NCBI GenBank assembly: GCA_019635415.1
Contig: JAHBZN010000001.1
Coordinates: 1,397,953-1,461,952 of the forward strand
Source of the DNA: Ramlibacter sp.
Lineage (GTDB): Bacteria; Pseudomonadota; Gammaproteobacteria; Burkholderiales; Burkholderiaceae_C
DNA length: 64,000 nt
Direction of reading: 5' to 3'
Below are positions 1 through 7,689 of this stretch, piece after piece. Made by a program: the position numbers and the translations under genes. The notes below the pieces were generated by a model. The model made no database searches. It was given only the letters and a program-made list of their open reading frames with translations, and was not told the origin of the DNA. Each line of letters starts with the position of its first letter. The stretch's first letter is position 1.

Positions 1-86
1 GAGCCGACAGCGACGCCGTGCTGGCCGAGGCCGGCTATGCCGCAGATGACATTGCCCGATTGCGGCGCGACGGCGTCGTTGCCTAG
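1..86 (+). CDS. CaiB/BaiF family CoA-transferase, C-terminal end only
   Basis: The reading frame entering the window at base 3 encodes 27 residues and stops at TAG 84-86. The end of the peptide (DSDAVLAEAGYAADDIARL, then RRDGVVA) resembles the usual C-terminus of family III CoA-transferases, where a D-x-V-L-x-E-x-G-Y segment is followed by a short helix and a final D-G-V. Such enzymes move CoA between acyl-CoA and carboxylic acids. The next gene, a Bug-type solute-binding protein, is a common neighbour of CoA-transferases in betaproteobacteria. The call rests on a short tail, so the family is likely but not certain and the substrate cannot be named. Confidence 0.6.
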   Translation, partial: ADSDAVLAEAGYAADDIARLRRDGVVA

Positions 87-146
87 GCCCGCTGGCCCAC
101 GATTTCCCTCAACCCTGGCCCGCACAATCCAAGAAGGAGACACACC

Positions 147-1124
147 ATGCCCATCACCCGCCGCCATCTTCTGGGCGCCACCGCCGCTGCACTTGCCGCC
201 TCGCCAGGCCTTCCGGCGCTGGCGCAAGCCTGGCCCGCGCGCCCCATCCGCTTCGTGTCGCCCTACGGGGCGGGGGGCTCCAACGACATCCTCACGCGCC
301 TGCTGGGCGACTACCTGTCGGCCAGGCTGGGCCAGAGCATCGTGGTGGAAAACAAGGCGGGTGCCGGCACGCGCATTGCCAACGAATACATCGCCCATGC
401 CGCGCCCGACGGCTACACCATCCTGCATGCGGCCGCGCCCATCGCCATTGGCGAGGCGCTCTACAAGAACCTGCCCTATGACGTGCACAAGAGTTTCGTG
501 CCCATCGTGAGCACCGCCATTGCGCCGCTGTTCCTCATCGTCAACGCCGAGGCGCCCTACAAGACCGTGGCCGAGTTCATGGACTATGGCCGCAAGAACC
601 CGCGGGGGCTGAACTTCGGGTCGCCGGGCGCCGGTTCGGCACCACACCTCACGGCGGAGCTGCTGCTGCGCGCAGGGCAGGCCAAGGGCGTTGTCGTGCA
701 GTTCAAGGGCGATGCCCCGGCCTACACCGAGCTGCTGGCGGGCCGCATCGATGCCACGCTCACGGCCATCTCGACTGCGCTGCCGCACATCAAAGCGGGC
801 AAGCTGCGGGTGCTGGGCGTGGCCACCGAGGAGCGGTCATCGGTCTACCCGCAGGCGCCGACGATCCGCGAGCAGGGGCTGCCATCCGTGGTGGGCTATG
901 GCTGGTATGGGCTGATGGCGCCGGCCGGCACCCCGGCAGCCGTGGTGCAGCGGCTCAACGCCGAGGTCAACGCCGCGGTGGCTGACCCCGAGATGCGCCA
1001 GAAGGCCGAGGCCGTGGGCCTGCAGTTGCGTGGCGGCACGGCGGGCGCGTTCAGTGCCTTCATCGACAGCGAAACGCGCAAGTGGGCCCAGATCATCCAG
1101 GCGGCCCACATCACCGTGGACTGA
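147..1124 (+). CDS. Bug/TctC-family periplasmic solute-binding protein
   Basis: This 325-residue protein starts with a Tat-like signal (TRRHLLGATAAALA) and a probable cleavage after ALAQA near residue 27. The mature part opens with W-P-x-R-P-I-R and continues with P-Y-G-A-G-G-S-N-D, V-V-E-N-K-A-G-A-G and A-A-P-D-G-Y-T, the hallmarks of the Bug (TctC) receptors that bind small carboxylates. Length is typical. Many Bug proteins are orphans without TctA/TctB membrane partners, and none is seen here. The start is preceded by AAGAAGGAGA. The ligand cannot be told from sequence; proximity to a CoA-transferase end suggests a carboxylic acid. Family assignment is firm. Confidence 0.92.
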   Translation: MPITRRHLLGATAAALAASPGLPALAQAWPARPIRFVSPYGAGGSNDILTRLLGDYLSARLGQSIVVENKAGAGTRIANEYIAHAAPDGYTILHAAAPIAIGEALYKNLPYDVHKSFVPIVSTAIAPLFLIVNAEAPYKTVAEFMDYGRKNPRGLNFGSPGAGSAPHLTAELLLRAGQAKGVVVQFKGDAPAYTELLAGRIDATLTAISTALPHIKAGKLRVLGVATEERSSVYPQAPTIREQGLPSVVGYGWYGLMAPAGTPAAVVQRLNAEVNAAVADPEMRQKAEAVGLQLRGGTAGAFSAFIDSETRKWAQIIQAAHITVD

Positions 1125-1144
1125 GCCGCGCTGCCCGGCAGATT

Positions 1145-1170
1145 TTTCAGGTCCGTTCAGCTTGCGTTCA
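1145..1170 (+). promoter_or_regulatory. Direct-repeat box (GTTCA-N6-GTTCA) upstream of the glycine-zipper gene
   Basis: GTTCA occurs at 1155-1159 and again at 1166-1170, an 11-bp period, with a weaker TTTCA at 1145-1149. The same two half-sites with the same spacing recur at 4135-4150 before the gene at 4199. Tandem half-sites one helical turn apart are typical of OmpR/PhoP-family regulators, and one such regulator is encoded at 2050-2721. Both boxes are followed 24-25 bases later by CATACCAACCCAA. Binding is inferred. Confidence 0.55.
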
Positions 1171-1218
1171 CGCAGCCCCGCGCAAGATAGCCCCATACCA
1201 ACCCAAAAGGGGCTTTCC

Positions 1219-1731
1219 ATGAAACGTCTTGCCATTGCTCTGATTTGCACCGTCGGCGCCGTTGCCACGCAAGCGGCCACTTTTTTTGACAACGCCCACG
1301 TCCGCAGCGTGGAGCCGCGGTATGAAAACGTCACCGTGCCGCACGAGCAGTGCCGTGCCGAGTGGGTCACCGAGCCGCAGCGCGTGAGCAGCGGCGGTCC
1401 GAACTACGGCGGTGTGGTCGTCGGCGCGCTGGCCGGCGGCGTGCTGGGCAACCAGGTCGGCAAGGGCACGGGCCGCGCGGCGGCCACTGCGCTGGGCGCC
1501 GTGGCCGGTGCGTTGGTGGGCGACCGGGTGGCCGGCCGCGACCGCCATGAACCCGAGCCGGCCGTCCAGCGGCAGGTCACGCGCTGCGAGACGGTGAACG
1601 AGGTGCAGCCGCGCCTGACGGGCTACCGCGTGGCCTACGACTATCGCGGCCAGACCTACACCACCGTGATGGACCACGACCCGGGGCGCAACCTGCAGGT
1701 GCGCGTCTCGGTGGATCCGGTGGTCCGCTGA
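1219..1731 (+). CDS. Glycine-zipper 2TM-domain envelope protein
   Basis: This 170-residue protein has an N-terminal signal peptide (about residues 1-20, ending QAA), a central segment rich in spaced glycines (GGVVVGALAGGVLGNQVG, then GRAAATALGAVAGALVGD) and a C-terminal domain with R-V-A-Y-D-Y-R-G-Q-T-Y-T-T-V-M near the end. The glycine pattern is that of the glycine-zipper 2TM family of small outer-membrane or periplasmic proteins. The start ATG at 1219 follows AAAAGGGG. It lies upstream of a PepSY gene and a two-component system, and its promoter shares a box with the gene at 4199, so it is probably a target of that system. Molecular function is unknown. Confidence 0.85.
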   Translation: MKRLAIALICTVGAVATQAATFFDNAHVRSVEPRYENVTVPHEQCRAEWVTEPQRVSSGGPNYGGVVVGALAGGVLGNQVGKGTGRAAATALGAVAGALVGDRVAGRDRHEPEPAVQRQVTRCETVNEVQPRLTGYRVAYDYRGQTYTTVMDHDPGRNLQVRVSVDPVVR

Positions 1732-1757
1732 GCGGCCGGCGTTCACCCGGTAGTACG

Positions 1758-2030
1758 ATGGCGGCTGTGTTGACACGCCGTTCCCGCTCCCTCGTTTCCG
1801 CCCTGTGCGCCAGCCTGTGCGCGGGCTGCCTTCTGGCAGCCTCGCCGGCCTGGGCAGACGTCGGGCGCGACGAGGCCGCCGCGGTGGCCCGGCAGGTGAC
1901 TGGGGGCCGTGTGCTGTCGGTGGACCGGGCCCGGGCCGGCGACCGTCCGGCCTGGCGCGTCAAGCTCGTCACGGCGGGCGGCGAGGTGCGGGTGGTGCTG
2001 ATCGACGCCGCCACCGGTCGGCCCATGTGA
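1758..2030 (+). CDS. PepSY-domain secreted protein
   Basis: A 90-residue protein with a signal peptide (about residues 1-33, ending SPAWA) and one small alpha/beta domain: a helix D-E-A-A-A-V-A-R-Q-V-T-G-G, then R-V-L-S-V, W-R-V-K-L-V and V-R-V-V-L-I-D-A-A-T-G. This matches the PepSY pattern, a domain found in proteins that restrain proteases or sense the envelope. It lies 19 bases before the response regulator gene at 2050, so the three genes are probably one transcript. Small PepSY proteins next to PhoP/QseB-like regulator-kinase pairs are frequent, suggesting a role in signal input or feedback; that role is inferred. Confidence 0.8.
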   Translation: MAAVLTRRSRSLVSALCASLCAGCLLAASPAWADVGRDEAAAVARQVTGGRVLSVDRARAGDRPAWRVKLVTAGGEVRVVLIDAATGRPM

Positions 2031-2049
2031 TGGCGTTCGCCGCACCGCC

Positions 2050-2721
2050 ATGCGCCTGCTGCTGATCGAAGACGACGCGCCGCTGCGCCTGTCATTGGCG
2101 CTGCGCCTGGAGTCCGACGGCTATCGCGTCGACCAGGCCGCGGATGGCGAAGACGGCCTGTTCCAGGCGCGCGAATACCCTGTGGATCTGGTCATCGTCG
2201 ACCTGGGCCTGCCCAAGCTCAGCGGCACGGCCGTGGTGCAGCAGTTGCGAGCCGATGGCCGTGCGCTGCCCATCCTCATCCTGACCGCGCGCGGCAGCTG
2301 GCAGGACAAGGTGGCCGGCCTCGAAGCCGGTGCCGACGACTACCTGGTCAAACCTTTCGAGTACCCCGAGCTGGCTGCCCGGGTCAAGGCGCTGCTGCGC
2401 CGTGCGATGAAGGCCGCCACCGATGTCCTCACGGTGGGGCCGCTGAGCCTGGACATTCCGGCCCAGGCGGCCCGGCTCCATGGCGCCCCCATGGACCTGA
2501 CCGCGTTCGAGTACCGGGTGCTGGAGTTCCTGGTGCGCGAGCGCGCCCGCGTGGTCAGCAAGCAGGAACTGGCGGACTACCTGTACCCCCATGACGAAGA
2601 CCGCGACAGCAATGTGCTGGAGGTGCTGGTCGGCCGCCTGCGCCGCAAGCTCGACCCGCAGGGCACGCTGGCGCCCATCGAGACGCTGCGCGGGCGCGGC
2701 TACCGTTTCACGCTGGAATGA
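2050..2721 (+). CDS. OmpR/PhoP-family response regulator
   Basis: A 223-residue two-domain regulator. The receiver domain has the acidic pair E7-D8-D9, the phospho-acceptor D51 (VIVDLGLPK), the T in L-T-A-R near residue 80 and K in V-K-P-F near 102. The C-terminal half is a winged-helix DNA-binding domain ending L-R-G-R-G-Y-R-F. Overall it resembles PhoP/QseB. The stop codon overlaps the start of the kinase gene (ATGA at 2718-2721), so the two are translationally coupled partners. Tandem GTTCA repeats upstream of genes on both sides (1155-1170 and 4135-4150) are likely binding sites. Family certain; PhoP versus QseB type not resolved. Confidence 0.93.
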   Translation: MRLLLIEDDAPLRLSLALRLESDGYRVDQAADGEDGLFQAREYPVDLVIVDLGLPKLSGTAVVQQLRADGRALPILILTARGSWQDKVAGLEAGADDYLVKPFEYPELAARVKALLRRAMKAATDVLTVGPLSLDIPAQAARLHGAPMDLTAFEYRVLEFLVRERARVVSKQELADYLYPHDEDRDSNVLEVLVGRLRRKLDPQGTLAPIETLRGRGYRFTLE

Positions 2722-4085
2722 CCCAGGCCCGGCCGGATGCACTGGGCATGAACGGGGACCGACTCTCCATCCGCGCGCGGCTGATCCTCGGTGCGGCCGT
2801 GGTGCTTGTGGCCTTCATGGCCGTAGCGGGCGTGGCGCTGCAGAAGGCTCATGCCGACGGCGTTCGCGCTGCGCACTATGCCCGCCTGCAAAGCACGGTG
2901 TACCTGTTGCTGGCCGGCGCCGAACTGGACGCGGCAGGCGCGCTGGTCATGCCCGCGGAGTTGGCCGAGCCGCGGCTGTCGCTGCCGGGCTCGGGCCTGT
3001 ACGCCAGCGTCGTCAACGTCGCGCGGGGCGAAACCTGGCAGTCCGTTTCCACGCTGGGGCTGTCGCCCCCCTTCGATCGCGATGTGCCGGTGGGCGAGTG
3101 GCGCTATGACACCGTGCGGGGCGCGGGGGGCACCTACCTCTCGGCCAGCTATGGCGTTCGCTGGGCGGGGCAGGGCAGGAACGGCGCGCGCCTGGTGCTG
3201 TCGGTCCTGGAGGGCAGCGCCGCGTTCGATCGGGAGACCGGGGTGTTCCAGCGCACGCTGTGGGCCTGGCTGGGTGGCGCGGGCCTGTTGCTGCTGCTGT
3301 CGCAGACGGCGCTCTTGCACTGGGGGCTGCGCCCGCTGCAGCGCGTGGCGCGCGAGATCCGGCGCATCGAGCATGGCGAGCAGGCCCAGGTGCAGGGGCG
3401 CTACCCGTCCGAGATTGCCGCGCTTACCGGCAATCTCAACACCCTCATCAAGCAGGAACGGGTGCGCCAGACCCGCTACAAGGAGGCACTGAGCTACTTG
3501 GCCCATAGCCTCAAGACGCCGCTGGCCGTGCTGCGCACCGCGCTGGCCCAGCCTGCCCAGTTGCCTGCCACGGTGGCCGAGCAGGTCAGCCGCATGGACC
3601 ACATCGTGCAGCACCAGCTGGGCCGCGCCGGAGCCAGCGGGGCGGCACGCTTTGCCCCGTACTTGGCGCTGGCGCCGGTGGCGGCGCGCGTCCGCGACTC
3701 GCTCGCCAAGGTCTACGCCGACAAGGCGCTGGCGTTCACGCTGGACTGCGTGCCCGACCTGAACTGGCGCCTGGACGAGGGCGACGCCTTCGAGATGCTG
3801 GGCAATGTGATGGACAACGCCGCCAAATGGGCCTCGCACCGCGTTGGCGTGCGCCTGTGGCGCGAGGAAGGCGCGCTGCACATCCGCGTGCAGGACGACG
3901 GCCCGGGGTTCACCGACACGCAGGCCGTGCTGCAACTGCATGTGCGCATGGACGAGAAGGTGCCGGGCCACGGTGTGGGCCTGGCCGTGGTGAATGACCT
4001 GGTGGCCAGCCACGAGGGCACCCTCACGCTGGGCGCCTCGGCCTGGGGCGGCGGGCAGGTGGACGTCGTGCTGCCCTCGGCCTGA
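2718..4085 (+). CDS. PhoQ/QseC-like sensor histidine kinase
   Basis: A 455-residue membrane kinase. A first membrane segment (about residues 25-45) is followed by a periplasmic sensor region of about 130 residues and a second membrane segment near residues 180-200 (AGLLLLLSQTALL). A short HAMP-like linker leads to the dimerisation helix with phospho-acceptor H263 (YLAHSLKTPLAVLRT), then a HATPase domain with N-box NVMDNAAKWA, D-D-G-P-G-F and G-H-G-V-G-L-A-V-V. The HSLKTPL form of the H-box is characteristic of the PhoQ branch. The gene overlaps the regulator by 4 bases. The stimulus is unknown; PhoQ relatives sense divalent cations, acid or cationic peptides. Confidence 0.92.
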   Translation: MTQARPDALGMNGDRLSIRARLILGAAVVLVAFMAVAGVALQKAHADGVRAAHYARLQSTVYLLLAGAELDAAGALVMPAELAEPRLSLPGSGLYASVVNVARGETWQSVSTLGLSPPFDRDVPVGEWRYDTVRGAGGTYLSASYGVRWAGQGRNGARLVLSVLEGSAAFDRETGVFQRTLWAWLGGAGLLLLLSQTALLHWGLRPLQRVAREIRRIEHGEQAQVQGRYPSEIAALTGNLNTLIKQERVRQTRYKEALSYLAHSLKTPLAVLRTALAQPAQLPATVAEQVSRMDHIVQHQLGRAGASGAARFAPYLALAPVAARVRDSLAKVYADKALAFTLDCVPDLNWRLDEGDAFEMLGNVMDNAAKWASHRVGVRLWREEGALHIRVQDDGPGFTDTQAVLQLHVRMDEKVPGHGVGLAVVNDLVASHEGTLTLGASAWGGGQVDVVLPSA

Positions 4086-4134
4086 AACACGGCGTTACTT
4101 CCGTCGCCTGCCGGAGGCGCACTTTCTGGTGTTG

Positions 4135-4150
4135 GTTCAGTTGGCGTTCA
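4135..4150 (+). promoter_or_regulatory. Second GTTCA-N6-GTTCA box, upstream of the VYVQP-repeat gene
   Basis: GTTCA at 4135-4139 and 4146-4150 repeats the arrangement at 1155-1170: sixteen aligned bases differ at only two positions. Downstream, CATACCAACCCAA (from 4175) also matches the first copy, so box, spacing and presumed transcript start are conserved between two otherwise unrelated genes. Position and geometry point to the adjacent PhoP-like regulator. Confidence 0.55.
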
Positions 4151-4198
4151 TGCACCGGGGCGCACCATGGGAACCATACCAACCCAAGGAGTGTTTTC

Positions 4199-4546
4199 AT
4201 GAACCGCCTTCTGTCCCTCAAGTCCCTCGCCGCTACCGCCGTCGTGCTGGGCGCTTTCGGAGCCGCCACCGCGGCCCACGCGCGCAGCGACGTGCAGTTC
4301 TCGATCAGCCTGGGCACACCAGGCGTGTATGTCCAGCCGGCGCCGGTCTACGTGCCGCCACCGCCCGTGTATGTGCAGCCGCGGCCCGTGTACGTGCGGC
4401 CGGCGCCGGTCTATGTGCAGCCTTACTACGGCTGGCACCATCCGCACGGCCGTCACGTGGGTGCCCGCGGGCCCTGGGGTGACGCCGACCGCGACGGCAC
4501 GCCCAACCGCTATGACCGTTTTCCGACCAATCCGCACCGCCGCTGA
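4199..4546 (+). CDS. Secreted proline-rich VYVQP-repeat protein
   Basis: A 115-residue protein with a signal peptide (about residues 1-28, ending AHARS), a central run of five near-repeats of the form (P)VYV(Q/P/R)P at about residues 42-75, and a C-terminus with W-G-D-A-D-R-D-G-T-P-N-R-Y-D, which looks like a single calcium-loop motif, then a basic N-P-H-R-R tail. Proteins with this layout are common and uncharacterised in Burkholderiales. It lies downstream of the kinase gene but has its own promoter with the box at 4135-4150. The start is preceded by AAGGAGTG. The function is unknown; regulation by the adjacent two-component system suggests an envelope stress role. Confidence 0.8.
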   Translation: MNRLLSLKSLAATAVVLGAFGAATAAHARSDVQFSISLGTPGVYVQPAPVYVPPPPVYVQPRPVYVRPAPVYVQPYYGWHHPHGRHVGARGPWGDADRDGTPNRYDRFPTNPHRR

Positions 4547-4597
4547 GCACCCGCCGGCGCCAGCCGGCACAATGGCCGCCATCAAGGAGACATTGCC

Positions 4598-5455
4598 ATG
4601 GCGGACCTCGACCCGGGCTTTGACGCAACGGCCCACCTGCAAGCGCTGGAGGCACAGGGCTACACCGTCATCCCTGATTTCCTGACGCCCGACCGGCTGC
4701 GACAGGTGCGCGAGGGCCTGGCCCCCCACCTGAGCAGCCACGCAGGGCGGAACAATTTCGAAGGGCTTCAGACCGAGAGGGTCTACACACTGGTGGGGCG
4801 GGGCCGGGTCTTCGAGGACATTGCCGAGGATCCCCGCGTGATGGCCCTGCTGGATGCACTGCTGCAGCCGGGCTACCTGCTCACGGCCAGCCAGGCCATC
4901 TGCATCTACCCGGGCGAGACGGCCCAGCCGGTCCACCACGACGATGTGTTCTATCCCCTGGCCCGGCCGCGCGCCTCGGTCAGCCTGAGCACCATCGTGG
5001 CGGTGGACGCGTTCACCGCCGACAACGGCTGTACCGAAGTGATACCCGGGAGCCATCGCTGGAGCGACGCCGAGGTCGCCGGCGCCTACGATGGCCATGA
5101 CGCTGATGCACCGCCGCCACCCGCGATGGCTGCTAGGCTGGTGCCGTTGCTGATGCCAGCCGGTGCCTGCGTGGTCTTTCATGGCACGCTTCTGCACCGG
5201 GGCGGCGCCAACCGCAGCAGCGGTGCGCGGCTGGCCTTCTCGAACCAGTACTGCCAACCCTGGGCGCGCACCCAGGAGAACTTCTATCTGGGCATTCCGC
5301 CCAACCTCGTGCGCGGCATGTCGCCGCGCCTGCAGACGCTGCTAGGCTATGACATCCTGCCCCCCTTCATGGGCCACGTCACGGCGTCCCACCCCACCAA
5401 GGCCCTGCGCGAGGACTACCGCAACGCGGTGGCCACGCACCCCCGCGCGGACTGA
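4598..5455 (+). CDS. Phytanoyl-CoA dioxygenase (PhyH) family Fe(II)/2-oxoglutarate oxygenase
   Basis: A 285-residue cytosolic enzyme of the PhyH superfamily. The iron-binding facial triad is visible: H-x-D within V-H-H-D-D-V near residues 113-116 and a distal histidine in the segment F-H-G-T-L-L-H-R-G-G near residues 195-200. The opening GYTVIPDFLTPDRL is typical of the family, as is the arginine a few residues after the distal histidine. These enzymes hydroxylate small substrates such as fatty acyl groups, ectoine or halogenated compounds. Neighbours give no substrate clue. The ATG at 4598 follows AAGGAGAC. Confidence 0.9.
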   Translation: MADLDPGFDATAHLQALEAQGYTVIPDFLTPDRLRQVREGLAPHLSSHAGRNNFEGLQTERVYTLVGRGRVFEDIAEDPRVMALLDALLQPGYLLTASQAICIYPGETAQPVHHDDVFYPLARPRASVSLSTIVAVDAFTADNGCTEVIPGSHRWSDAEVAGAYDGHDADAPPPPAMAARLVPLLMPAGACVVFHGTLLHRGGANRSSGARLAFSNQYCQPWARTQENFYLGIPPNLVRGMSPRLQTLLGYDILPPFMGHVTASHPTKALREDYRNAVATHPRAD

Positions 5456-5533
5456 GCCCGCCACCTCCTGCAATCGGAGGATGCGCGGGCCCGTCCCGCC
5501 CCCTACGATGGCCGCTTTTTCAGGGAGATCAGC

Positions 5534-6403
5534 ATGGCATCCGTCGTGGTCAGAGGCATCGAATTCCCCGCAGCGCTCGACCAGGGGCTGGCGCCCGAGC
5601 AGTTCAAGCGGCGATTTCTGGTGGAAGGCGACTCGTGGATGGACCGCAGCAGCCTGCTGGTGCCCTCGCTGCCCGACAGCCTCGTGGCCGAGTACAACGC
5701 GCAGCCGGCGGGCCAGGGTGGTGACGTGCTCCTGATCAGCATTGCGCGCTTTGGCGACACCGTCGACAACATGGGCCGCGCCGAGAGCGGCGAGTTCGGC
5801 CTGTGGCTGCGCACGAGCTTCAACAACTGGAAATTTGACGGGGTGCTGTTCAGCGGCGGCGGCAACGACATCATCGACGCTGCCCGCGACACCGAACCGG
5901 GGGCCGGCATCCTCCGGGACTGCTCCAAGGGCGCTGCACCCACCAGCGCCCAGCAGTGCATCAACCTCGACGCCCTCGGCGATCTGGTGGCGCAAAGCAT
6001 GGATCCGGGCTTTCTCAAGCTGTATGACGTGGTGCAGGACAGCCCCTGCAAAGGCATCCCGATGTTCCTGAACGACTACGACTTTCCCACGCCACGCAAC
6101 GCACCGGCCACCCAAGGGGGCAAGAGCTGGCTGTACGAAGCCTTTGTCAAGAACAGCATCCCCAAGGCACTGTGGCAGGAGCTCACCGACCTGATTTTCA
6201 TCCACCTGCAGATGACGATTGCCTCCTGGACCCAGGGTCGGCCAACGGTGCGCCTGGTGCCCACGTCGGGCACGCTGGTGCCCGCGGCACCGGGAACCAC
6301 GGGCAGCAGCCATGACTGGCTGAACGAGATCCACCCCAACGCTTCGGGGTGGGCCAAGCTCGCCAAGGTCTGGCACAAGGCCATCACGGACGTGCTGCCG
6401 TGA
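5534..6403 (+). CDS. SGNH/GDSL-type hydrolase
   Basis: A 289-residue protein without an obvious signal peptide. The four SGNH blocks can be traced: G-D-S-W with S34, a glycine block (AQPAGQGGDV) near 60, G-G-N-D with N111, and N-E-I-H-P-N with H267. In the last block the usual D-x-x-H reads N-x-x-H, so the acid of the triad is replaced by Asn or supplied elsewhere. The region between the third and fourth blocks is longer than in small lipases. SGNH enzymes cleave esters, including acyl and acetyl groups on glycans. The substrate is unknown. It stands alone between PhyH and the convergent marR gene. Confidence 0.75.
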   Translation: MASVVVRGIEFPAALDQGLAPEQFKRRFLVEGDSWMDRSSLLVPSLPDSLVAEYNAQPAGQGGDVLLISIARFGDTVDNMGRAESGEFGLWLRTSFNNWKFDGVLFSGGGNDIIDAARDTEPGAGILRDCSKGAAPTSAQQCINLDALGDLVAQSMDPGFLKLYDVVQDSPCKGIPMFLNDYDFPTPRNAPATQGGKSWLYEAFVKNSIPKALWQELTDLIFIHLQMTIASWTQGRPTVRLVPTSGTLVPAAPGTTGSSHDWLNEIHPNASGWAKLAKVWHKAITDVLP

Positions 6404-6430
6404 GTCGCGGCCGCCGGTTGCCCCGCCTGC

Positions 6431-6892
6431 TCAGGCGAGATTCGTCTTGACCCGCTGCAGCAGCCCGAGGAGCTGGGTGCGCTCGTCGGCGCTCATGCCG
6501 GCCACGGCCTGGGCGCTGAGTTTTCTGGCCTGCAACTGCAGTGCGCGTTGCACCGCGCGGCCGTCTTCCGTGAGCGACAGGCGCACATTGCGTTTGTCGT
6601 TCTCGTCGGCCTCGGCCTGAAGCAGGCCCTTCTCGCGCAGTCCCTTGATCAGCCGGGCAAGCTGGGCCTTGTCGCGCCCGCTGTGCTGCGCCAGATCGCT
6701 TTGCGTGGCGCCGGGCCGCCGTCCAAAGAACCCGAGGACCTTGCCATCCATGTGGGTGATGTCATGCGGCCCGTCACGCAGGAACTGGTACTGGCGCGAG
6801 CGGTAGTCGTGCATGACGGCATGCACCAGTTCCAGCACATCAGATTCAGGCGTGCCGGACTTATGGTTGACATTATCAACTGATTGCATCAT
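6431..6892 (-). CDS. MarR-family transcriptional regulator
   Basis: A winged-helix regulator of about 153 residues from ATG 6892. The recognition region (ATQSDLAQHSGRDKAQLARLI) and the wing (ENDKRNVRLSLTEDG) are typical MarR. It is transcribed away from a siderophore-interacting protein gene. Two similar dyads, at 6866-6880 and 6897-6912, lie in the shared promoter, which supports autoregulation and control of the neighbour. The start is uncertain: ATG at 6904, 6892 or 6889 would overlap the dyads, while GTG 6838 would place both dyads upstream and still leave the whole MarR fold. No clear ribosome-binding site decides between them. Confidence 0.9.
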   Translation of the reverse strand: MMQSVDNVNHKSGTPESDVLELVHAVMHDYRSRQYQFLRDGPHDITHMDGKVLGFFGRRPGATQSDLAQHSGRDKAQLARLIKGLREKGLLQAEADENDKRNVRLSLTEDGRAVQRALQLQARKLSAQAVAGMSADERTQLLGLLQRVKTNLA

Positions 6893-6912
6893 GATGGATG
6901 ACATTATCAATC
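6866..6912 (+). promoter_or_regulatory. Paired MarR operator dyads and promoter in the marR/SIP divergent region
   Basis: GTTGA-CATTA-TCAAC (6866-6880) is a perfect 5-bp inverted repeat around a 5-bp centre. TGACATTATCA is repeated at 6899-6909, 31 bases away, about three helical turns. The first dyad contains TTGACA (6867-6872), which with CATGAT at 6890-6895 (17-bp spacing) makes a plausible promoter for the gene at 6941. A repressor bound at both dyads would cover the -35 region and the start point. Confidence 0.6.
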
Positions 6913-6940
6913 ATTTGAATCCACCGGAACCCTTCAAGCC

Positions 6941-7681
6941 ATGACCACAGAACTATCCCCCAGCCGCGTTCAGCGCGTGCGCCATGAACTCAAGCGGCGC
7001 GAGCTGCAGGTGGCGCGCGTGAGCACGTTGAGCCCGCATTTCCGCAGCATCACCTTCACGGGCGAGTCGCTGGCCGACTTTGTCAGTGCGTCGTTCGACG
7101 ACCATGTCAAATTCATCCTCAATGCCGGCACCGACGCCATGGTGGCCCGCGATTACACGCCGCGCCACTTCGATGCCAGTGCGCGCGAACTCACGATCGA
7201 GTTCGCGCTGCACGGCGAGGGCCCGGCAGCCGACTGGGCGGCGCAGGCGGCACCGGGGCAGCAGGTCACGGTGGGCGGACCGCGCGGCTCCTTCATCATC
7301 CCGCTCGACTACGACTGGCACCTGCTGGCCGGCGACGAGACGGCGTTGCCCGCCATCAGCCGCCGGCTTGAGGAACTGCCCGCCCAAGCGCGCGCGACGG
7401 TGCTGGTCCAGCTGGGCGATGCGGCGGACCGGCGAGCCTTTCGCAGCGAGGCCGATGTCCGGGTGCAGTGGCTGGACGCGAGCCAGAGCCTGACAGCGGC
7501 CGTACGGGACCTGGTGCTGCCGGAGGGCGAGGGCTATGCCTGGTGCGCGGGCGAGGCCGCCAGCATGGCCGAGCTGCGCCGCGTGCTGGTCGAGGAAAAA
7601 GGCCATGACCGGCATGCCATCCGCGCGGCGGCCTACTGGAAGCGCGGCGCCACGGCGCATCACGAAAACCTCGCGGATTGA
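6941..7681 (+). CDS. Siderophore-interacting protein (FAD-dependent ferric reductase family)
   Basis: A 246-residue cytosolic flavoprotein of the SIP/ViuB family, which reduces ferric siderophores after uptake. The FAD domain has the R-D-Y-T-P-R pattern near residues 69-74 followed by H-G-E-G-P-A-A-D-W-A, and a G-P-R-G-S-F block near 108. The C-terminal part has L-L-A-G-D-E-T-A-L-P-A, the cap W-C-A-G-E-A, and Y-W-K-R-G. Length and order are standard. It is divergent from a MarR regulator with operators across its promoter, so it is probably repressed by that protein rather than only by Fur. No siderophore receptor gene is adjacent. Confidence 0.92.
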   Translation: MTTELSPSRVQRVRHELKRRELQVARVSTLSPHFRSITFTGESLADFVSASFDDHVKFILNAGTDAMVARDYTPRHFDASARELTIEFALHGEGPAADWAAQAAPGQQVTVGGPRGSFIIPLDYDWHLLAGDETALPAISRRLEELPAQARATVLVQLGDAADRRAFRSEADVRVQWLDASQSLTAAVRDLVLPEGEGYAWCAGEAASMAELRRVLVEEKGHDRHAIRAAAYWKRGATAHHENLAD

Positions 7682-7689
7682 GGCCGTGG

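Noticed and set aside
4105..4119. Intrinsic terminator after the PhoQ-like kinase
   Set aside because: The CGCCT-GCCGG-AGGCG hairpin is short and followed only by CACTTTCT, too weak to call.
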